Positions 58,893-64,000 of a stretch of 64,000 bases of DNA are shown here, one piece after another. Position numbers and translations under genes: made by a program. The DNA is taken from contig NZ_CP035544.1 of the NCBI RefSeq assembly GCF_004139715.1, positions 186,001 through 250,000 of the forward strand. Direction: 5' to 3'. The stretch comes from Muriicola soli. GTDB taxonomy: Bacteria; Bacteroidota; Bacteroidia; Flavobacteriales; Flavobacteriaceae. A model generated the notes under the pieces. That model ran no database searches. It saw only the letters and a list, made by a program, of their open reading frames with translations, and was not told the DNA's origin. The stretch's first letter is position 1. The number at the start of each line of letters is the position of its first letter.

Positions 58893-59498
58893 TTATAACC
58901 AGAATTTCAACGTGAGGAGTTGCGATACAACACCCACTAAAAATCCGATCAAAAGCTCCGATCTGCTGTGTGCTTTTAAAAACAGTCTTGATGAGGCAAC
59001 AAGACCTGAGGCAAAGAACATAAGACTAATAGCCACAACGATATTGCGTTCAAAATGAATGCTCAGCGCTATTAAAAACATTAGAATACTTCCCATCCCC
59101 ATCATGTGCAGGCTGGTTTTAAAGGGAATAATTAGCAGTAGCAAACAGGTACTGGTTGCAGCTATTAGGCCTAAAAAGAAAAAGTAAAGTTCGAGTGTAT
59201 AATGGTCAGGGATCACTTTTAAGAGGATCATCAACAAAAGGATAAGACTGATCATCAAAGGATACTTGCGTTCTTCCGGCCTCGACAGGAAAATGGTCTG
59301 AACAATGCCAAGATTCTTTAGGATAAAAAAACTGAGAATAGGAATTATTATGGTTAGGATAAAAATAGGCAGGATATTTCCGCTTCTCATTTCCAGGGTA
59401 GTATACTTCGGTGTAATCAAAAAGTAGGAAACGGTTCCTGCAAGGGGTACAAAGATGGGGTGGAAGATATAAGATACCAATTTAGAGAGAAAACGCAT
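58893..59498 (-). CDS. PAP2-like membrane protein with altered catalytic residues
   Basis: A 201-residue protein with about six membrane segments. TSLHMMGMGS and SRLFLKAHSRSELLIG resemble motifs 2 and 3 of PAP2 phosphatases (SRx5Hx3D), but the last acid is Glu instead of Asp and motif 1 (KxxxxxxRP) is only seen as LSRPEERKYP. Activity is therefore doubtful. It overlaps rpoN by one base and so shares its transcript. Confidence 0.65.
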   Translation of the reverse strand: MRFLSKLVSYIFHPIFVPLAGTVSYFLITPKYTTLEMRSGNILPIFILTIIIPILSFFILKNLGIVQTIFLSRPEERKYPLMISLILLLMILLKVIPDHYTLELYFFFLGLIAATSTCLLLLIIPFKTSLHMMGMGSILMFLIALSIHFERNIVVAISLMFFASGLVASSRLFLKAHSRSELLIGFLVGVVSQLLTLKFWL

Positions 59499-60955
59499 CA
59501 GATCTCCTTCCTTAATCGGGCTACTGGAATTCCCAGCTGTTCCCTGTATTTAGCTACAGTCCTCCTGGCAATAGGATAGCCCTTTTCCTTTAGAATTTTA
59601 GCCAGCTTGTCATCGGTTAACGGCTTGCGTTTGGGCTCTTCCTTAATTACGGTTTCGAGAATTTTTTTGATTTCCCGGGTAGATACGTCCTCACCCTGTT
59701 CGTTTTTCATCGATTCCGAAAAATACTCTTTGATAAGCTTGGTACCATAGGGAGTGTCTACGTATTTACTGTTTGCCACTCTTGACACTGTAGAGACATC
59801 CATCTCTATGGTGTCGGCGATATCTTTGAGAATCATCGGACGCAGTTTGCGTTCGTCACCTGAAAGAAAATACTCCCGTTGATATTCCATAATGGCGTTC
59901 ATGGTAATATAAAGGGTTTGTTGACGCTGTCTTATCGCGTCAATGAACCATTTAGCGGCGTCTAGTTTTTGTTTGATAAAAAGAACCGCATCTTTCTGGG
60001 ATTTAGACCGTTCCTTAGCGCTCTTGTAGCCCTTGAGCATATTGCTGTACTCTTTTGAAACATGAAGTTCCGGAGCATTACGGCTATTCAGGCTTAACTC
60101 GAGTTCACCTTCAACAATACGTATGGAGAAATCAGGCACGATGTGCTCAATAATCCGATTATTTCCTGAATAGGATCCACCCGGTTTGGGATTTAATTTT
60201 TCGATCTCTGATATGGCATCTCTGAGGTCCTCTTCAGAAATGTTGTGCTTCTGAATGAGTTTCTTGTAATGTTTCTTCGTAAAATGATCGAAGGATTTTT
60301 CGAGGATAAGAATTGCAAGGTCAATTGCAGGACTTGGATCTTTTCTTTTCAATTGTATCAGCAGGCATTCGTCCAAGGAACGGGCAGCCACCCCGGGCGG
60401 ATCGAGATCCTGCACTATATTCAGTACCTTCTCTATGGTTTCCTTATCCGTGTAGATATTCTGTGTAAAGGCCAGATCGTCCATAATATCACTTATCGGC
60501 CGTCTGATATATCCGCTTTCGTCTACACTACCTACCAAAAATTCGGCTATAGCCCATTCCTCGTCACTGAGGTAAAAAGTATTTAGCTGATTGATAAGGT
60601 ATTGATTAAAAGAGATACCTGCCGCATAGGGTACGGATTTCTCTTCCTCATCAGCACTGTAATTGCTGGTTCTGGTTCTATAGTCGGGAATCTCGTCATC
60701 ACTCAGATAGTCATCAATATTGATGTCCTCCGTATTTATCGTATCGCTATCCTCATCGCTCTGGTAAACGTCTTCAAACTCATCTTCATAAGTATCCTTT
60801 TCCTCTTTTCCGGTTTCCAATGCTGGATTCTCTTCCAATTCTTGCTTAAGCCTTTGTTCGAAGGCCTGAGTGGGCAATTGGATTAGCTTCATCAGCTGAA
60901 TCTGCTGAGGTGAAAGCTTTTGAGAAAGTTTAAATTGTAAGTGTTGCTTTAGCAT
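59498..60955 (-). CDS. rpoN: RNA polymerase sigma-54 factor
   Basis: A 485-residue sigma-54. Region I is Gln-rich (MLKQHLQFKLSQKLSPQQIQLMKLIQLPTQAFEQRLKQEL), an acidic region II follows (residues about 45-95), then the core-binding domain (GYIRRPISDIMDDLAFT and later), a helix-turn-helix (MDVSTVSRVANSKYVDTPYG) and the RpoN box ARRTVAKYREQLGIP near the end. It directs RNA polymerase to -24/-12 promoters with AAA+ activators. No such activator gene is in the window. Confidence 0.96.
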   Translation of the reverse strand: MLKQHLQFKLSQKLSPQQIQLMKLIQLPTQAFEQRLKQELEENPALETGKEEKDTYEDEFEDVYQSDEDSDTINTEDINIDDYLSDDEIPDYRTRTSNYSADEEEKSVPYAAGISFNQYLINQLNTFYLSDEEWAIAEFLVGSVDESGYIRRPISDIMDDLAFTQNIYTDKETIEKVLNIVQDLDPPGVAARSLDECLLIQLKRKDPSPAIDLAILILEKSFDHFTKKHYKKLIQKHNISEEDLRDAISEIEKLNPKPGGSYSGNNRIIEHIVPDFSIRIVEGELELSLNSRNAPELHVSKEYSNMLKGYKSAKERSKSQKDAVLFIKQKLDAAKWFIDAIRQRQQTLYITMNAIMEYQREYFLSGDERKLRPMILKDIADTIEMDVSTVSRVANSKYVDTPYGTKLIKEYFSESMKNEQGEDVSTREIKKILETVIKEEPKRKPLTDDKLAKILKEKGYPIARRTVAKYREQLGIPVARLRKEI

Positions 60956-60998
60956 CGGGGGCTCTAATTCTGGTCACATAAAAGTAACGAATTTACCT

Positions 60999-62426
60999 TT
61001 AGAACTCCGCATTCTGCGGTGTTCTTGGAAACGGAATTACATCCCGGATGTTGCCCATTCCCGTGGCAAATTGCACAAGCCTTTCAAATCCAAGTCCGAA
61101 TCCACTGTGCACTGCTGTTCCGTATTTCCTGAGGTCGAGATACCACCATAGTTCCTTTTCATCGATTCCAAGGGCTTCGATCTTCTCCAAAAGCACTTCC
61201 AATCGCTCTTCCCTTTGGGACCCACCGACAATCTCCCCAATCCCGGGAAATAAGATGTCCATGGCCCTTACGGTTTTACCATCTTCATTAAGACGCATGT
61301 AAAAGGCCTTTATTTTGGCGGGGTAATCATAGAGGATTACCGGACACTTAAAGTGTTTTTCCACGAGGAATCGCTCGTGTTCACTTTGAAGGTCTGCACC
61401 CCATTCTTCAATGAGATATTGAAATTTTTTCTTTTTGTTAGGCTTACTGTTCTTAAGTATTTCTATGGCTTCGGTATAGGTAATCCTCACGAATTTATTA
61501 TCGATCACAAATCGGAGCTTATCAAGCAATGAAAGTTCGCTGCGTTCGGCTTGTGGCTTCGTCTTTTCCTCGTCCAGAAGTCTTTTTTCCAGGAAGTTAA
61601 GATCCTCGGCACAATGCGCTACAATATACTTGAGTACCTCTTTTATAAAGTCTTCTGCGAGGTCCATATTGTCTTTCAGGTCGTAAAAGGCCATTTCCGG
61701 CTCTATCATCCAGAATTCTGCCAGGTGCCTTGAGGTATTTGAATTCTCAGCACGGAAGGTAGGACCAAAAGTATAGACCTTTCCGAGGCCCATGGCATAG
61801 GCCTCAGCCTCTAATTGCCCTGATACGGTAAGATTGGTCTCTTTTCCAAAAAAGTCTTCTTTGAAATTCACCTCACCCTCCTCGGTAAGCGGAGTGTTCT
61901 TCAGATCCAAAGTGGTAACCCGAAACATTTCTCCGGCACCTTCTGCGTCCGATCCGGTGATGATGGGCGCGTGCATATAATAAAATCCATTTTGCGTAAA
62001 ATACTGATGAACAGCAAATGACAGGGCAGACCGCACCCTCATTACAGCGGCAAAAGTGTTGGTCCGCACTCTTAAATGCGCTTGTTCGCGCAGAAATTCC
62101 ATGGAGTGTTTCTTGGGTTGTATAGGGTAAGTCTCGGCATCTGCAGTACCGTGAATATGGAGTTCATTGACTTGTATCTCCACGGCCTGACCTCTTCCCT
62201 GACTGGCAACCAACTTCCCTTTAACCTTTAAGGCAGCTCCTGTAGTCACCTGCTTGAGAAGGGCCTCGTCAAAATTTTCAAAGTCGACCACGCATTGAAT
62301 ATTATTCAAGGTCGATCCATCATTTAAAGCAATAAAACGATTACTTCTAAAGGTTTTAACCCATCCGTTGACCTCCACAAGCTGGTCCTGAGGAGTCTCT
62401 TTTAATAGCTCTTTGATATTTACCAT
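60999..62426 (-). CDS. asnS: Asparaginyl-tRNA synthetase
   Basis: A 475-residue class II synthetase. The N-terminal OB-fold (VEVNGWVKTFRSNRFIALNDGS) binds the anticodon. Catalytic motif 2 is VYTFGPTFRAENSNTSRHLAEFWMIEPEM and motif 3 is GFGLGFERLVQFATGMGNIRDVIPFPRTP. The terminal sequence PFPRTP is typical of AsnRS rather than AspRS. A promoter element (TATCTTTG, minus strand) lies 32 bases upstream. Confidence 0.95.
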   Translation of the reverse strand: MVNIKELLKETPQDQLVEVNGWVKTFRSNRFIALNDGSTLNNIQCVVDFENFDEALLKQVTTGAALKVKGKLVASQGRGQAVEIQVNELHIHGTADAETYPIQPKKHSMEFLREQAHLRVRTNTFAAVMRVRSALSFAVHQYFTQNGFYYMHAPIITGSDAEGAGEMFRVTTLDLKNTPLTEEGEVNFKEDFFGKETNLTVSGQLEAEAYAMGLGKVYTFGPTFRAENSNTSRHLAEFWMIEPEMAFYDLKDNMDLAEDFIKEVLKYIVAHCAEDLNFLEKRLLDEEKTKPQAERSELSLLDKLRFVIDNKFVRITYTEAIEILKNSKPNKKKKFQYLIEEWGADLQSEHERFLVEKHFKCPVILYDYPAKIKAFYMRLNEDGKTVRAMDILFPGIGEIVGGSQREERLEVLLEKIEALGIDEKELWWYLDLRKYGTAVHSGFGLGFERLVQFATGMGNIRDVIPFPRTPQNAEF

Positions 62427-62457
62427 GGCCGGATAAAACTATTTCTGTTTAGCCCCG

Positions 62458-62465
62458 CAAAGATA
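62458..62465 (-). promoter_or_regulatory. -7 promoter element of asnS
   Basis: On the minus strand TATCTTTG, an exact TAnnTTTG match, 31 bases upstream of the asnS start codon. Confidence 0.5.
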
Positions 62466-62520
62466 ACTCTTTGGGCAAAACTTTATACTCTGAAGCCCCC
62501 TATTATTCGACTTCCCGCTT

Positions 62521-64000
62521 TTAAACATTGATATTCTCGCTCTCGGGCAACTCGTCTTTGGGGAGGATGTCTATCTGTGGTTTTTTCATCACCTCCTTGT
62601 TGGCTATACTGCGTTCCAGGGACAAGAGTAAAGAGGGGAGAAGGATGAGGTTAGCGAGCATGGCAAAGAGGAGCGTTGCAGAAACCAAAGCTCCGAGTGC
62701 GACTGTCCCACCAAAGCTGCTGAGAACAAAGACAGAGAAGCCAAAGAATAAGACTATTGAAGTGTAGAACATACTCACCCCGGTTTCCCTGAGGGCTGCG
62801 TAAACCGATTTTTGAATCTGCCAGTGGTTTGCCGTTAATTCCTGCCGGTACTTAGCCAGAAAATGTATGGTGTCATCTACAGATATCCCAAATGCAATAC
62901 TAAAGACGAGGATAGTAGAGGGCTTAATGGGTACTCCTACAAATCCCATAACGCCTGCTGTGACGACCAGGGGTAGTAGATTGGGAATCAGGGAGATCAC
63001 TATCATTCTGAATGAACGAAATAAATAAGCCATAAAAAGAGCTATTAGTCCGATCGCCAGCGTAAGCGATAAAATCAAATTCTTGACCAGGTACTTTGTT
63101 CCTTTGAGAAAAAGCAAGGCTTTTCCCGTCATTGAGGTCTTGTAACGATCTTCGGGAAAGATCTTTTCAATGTTCTCGAGCAAACGGGCCTCTATTTCCT
63201 CCATACGCTCCGTCTTTACGTCTTTGATAAAGGTGGTGACCCTTGCAATCTGTCCTGTGCTGTCTACAAAATTCTTCAGCAATTGGCCGTCGCCTTCCGA
63301 CTTCCTGACTACATTCATGATGAAAGTATTCTCTTGTGAAGTGGGCAACTGGTAGTATTTGGGAATTCCATTGTAAAATGCCTGCTTGGAATACTTGACC
63401 AATTCAACCACAGAGGTGGGTTTAGAAAGTTCCGGTACTTCCTTGATCCTTTCCCCTAATTCATCAATTTTTCGAAGATTTACAGGTCTGAGCACCCCGT
63501 TTTTCCGGTCGGTATCTATGACAATCTCGACGGGCATTATTCCGTCAAATTCTTCTTCAAAAAATCTGATGTCCTTATAAAACTGAGCACTTTTCGGCAT
63601 ATCCTCAATTGGGCTACCGGAAATACGGATCTGATAAATTCCAATGATGCTTGCTACCAACAGCATTACTGATACTACATAAACACCAATTCTCCTTTCC
63701 CTGACTATACGCTCCATCCAATTGACGAATGCATCTATCCATCTTTTGTTGAGATGCTTCAAATGCTTTGTTTTAGGAAGCGCCATAAAACTATAGATGA
63801 TGGGAATGATCAGCAGGGATAGAATAAAAATAAAGACAATGTTGATTGATGCCACGATTCCAAATTCGGTCAGTAGTTTACTGTCCGTAATAATAAAGGT
63901 GGCAAAACCTGAAGCCGTAGTTATATTGGTCATCAGTGTAGCGTTCCCAATCTTGGAAATTACCCTTTGAAGGGAAAGGGCTTGGTTACCGTGCTTTTTT
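62521..64000 (-). CDS. MMPL/RND family transporter, 5' end cut by window edge
   Basis: The frame is open to the right edge and 493 codons are visible, so the earliest ATG in the window (63933) is probably internal. It shows an RND-type core: a membrane segment (SLLIIPIIYSFMALPKTKHL region), a large exported domain, then a five-helix bundle (LSLTLAIGLIALFMAYLF, IPNLLPLVVTAGVMGFVGV, SVDDTIHFLAKYRQEL, TSIVLFFGFSVFVLSSFGG, LLFAMLANLILLPSLLLSLERSI). The helix-4-like DDTIHF motif carries the proton-relay Asp pair. Such MMPL proteins export lipids or hydrophobic compounds; the substrate is unknown. Confidence 0.85.
   Translation of the reverse strand, partial: KKHGNQALSLQRVISKIGNATLMTNITTASGFATFIITDSKLLTEFGIVASINIVFIFILSLLIIPIIYSFMALPKTKHLKHLNKRWIDAFVNWMERIVRERRIGVYVVSVMLLVASIIGIYQIRISGSPIEDMPKSAQFYKDIRFFEEEFDGIMPVEIVIDTDRKNGVLRPVNLRKIDELGERIKEVPELSKPTSVVELVKYSKQAFYNGIPKYYQLPTSQENTFIMNVVRKSEGDGQLLKNFVDSTGQIARVTTFIKDVKTERMEEIEARLLENIEKIFPEDRYKTSMTGKALLFLKGTKYLVKNLILSLTLAIGLIALFMAYLFRSFRMIVISLIPNLLPLVVTAGVMGFVGVPIKPSTILVFSIAFGISVDDTIHFLAKYRQELTANHWQIQKSVYAALRETGVSMFYTSIVLFFGFSVFVLSSFGGTVALGALVSATLLFAMLANLILLPSLLLSLERSIANKEVMKKPQIDILPKDELPESENINV

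Noticed and set aside
1-64000. Prophage, transposon or genomic island
   Set aside because: No integrase, transposase, phage structural or toxin gene is seen, and gene content and spacing look like continuous core genome.

Overview
The window is chromosomal DNA from a marine-type flavobacterium (Bacteroidota, family Flavobacteriaceae; genus not resolvable by eye). Three kinds of evidence support this. Promoters carry the Bacteroidota -7 element TAnnTTTG. Family-typical genes are present: fused ccoNO, clade II nosZ, PorT/SprT, DUF4407, DUF3667, DUF4230 and the 93-kDa OdhA. Many exported proteins begin with a short lipoprotein signal. I see no phage, transposase, rRNA operon or CRISPR array. Most of the window is ordinary, densely packed core genome.

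Left part (1-21.4 kb), respiration at low oxygen. A partial Rrf2 regulator is divergent from a nitrous-oxide reductase cluster: cytochrome c, fasciclin lipoprotein, nosZ, a membrane protein, nosL, nosD, nosF, nosY. After a DUF1643 gene and a CoA-transferase/deoC/deoD set comes a complete cbb3 oxidase set on the minus strand: ccoS, ccoNO, ccoQ, ccoP, ccoG, ccoH, and a SafE-like membrane protein. The copper ATPase ccoI lies upstream, followed on the plus strand by a Crp/Fnr regulator and a two-domain universal stress protein. Five transcription starts here (rrf2, nos, ccoS, ccoI, usp) share a Crp/Fnr-type inverted repeat (TGAY-N4-RTCA). In each, exactly 29 bases separate its centre from a -7-like element, which points to one regulon that is probably served by the Fnr-type protein encoded in the middle of it.

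Middle part (21.4-39.2 kb), catabolism and housekeeping. It holds a six-hairpin-like lipoprotein, homogentisate dioxygenase, a complete histidine-utilisation operon (hutH-I-U-G), nitroreductase, ruvC, hemW, a cyclase-family hydrolase, several small conserved proteins, DUF4407 and an M20 dipeptidase. A 544-base gap before hmgA holds what looks like an unannotated structured small RNA: a promoter, two hairpins and an intrinsic terminator.

Right part (39.3-64 kb). There are two tRNA-Leu genes, each followed by a related ~108-base cassette bounded by a direct repeat of its own 3' end. A sugar transporter, waaA, a DegT-type aminotransferase and galE follow. An odhA/odhB pair is split by an M23 peptidase gene. 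Then come a retropepsin-like protein, tatD-type DNase, asparaginase, a tRNA-Ser followed by a 99-base tandem repeat, an ExbB/ExbD/ExbD transport operon with a PorT/SprT gene, rpoN, asnS and a 5'-truncated MMPL/RND exporter.

Two otherwise well-conserved genes (nosZ and hemW) are each broken by the apparent loss of one base in a run where five G or C residues are expected. Shared sequencing error is the simplest explanation, but it has to be checked because nosZ status decides whether the strain can reduce N2O.
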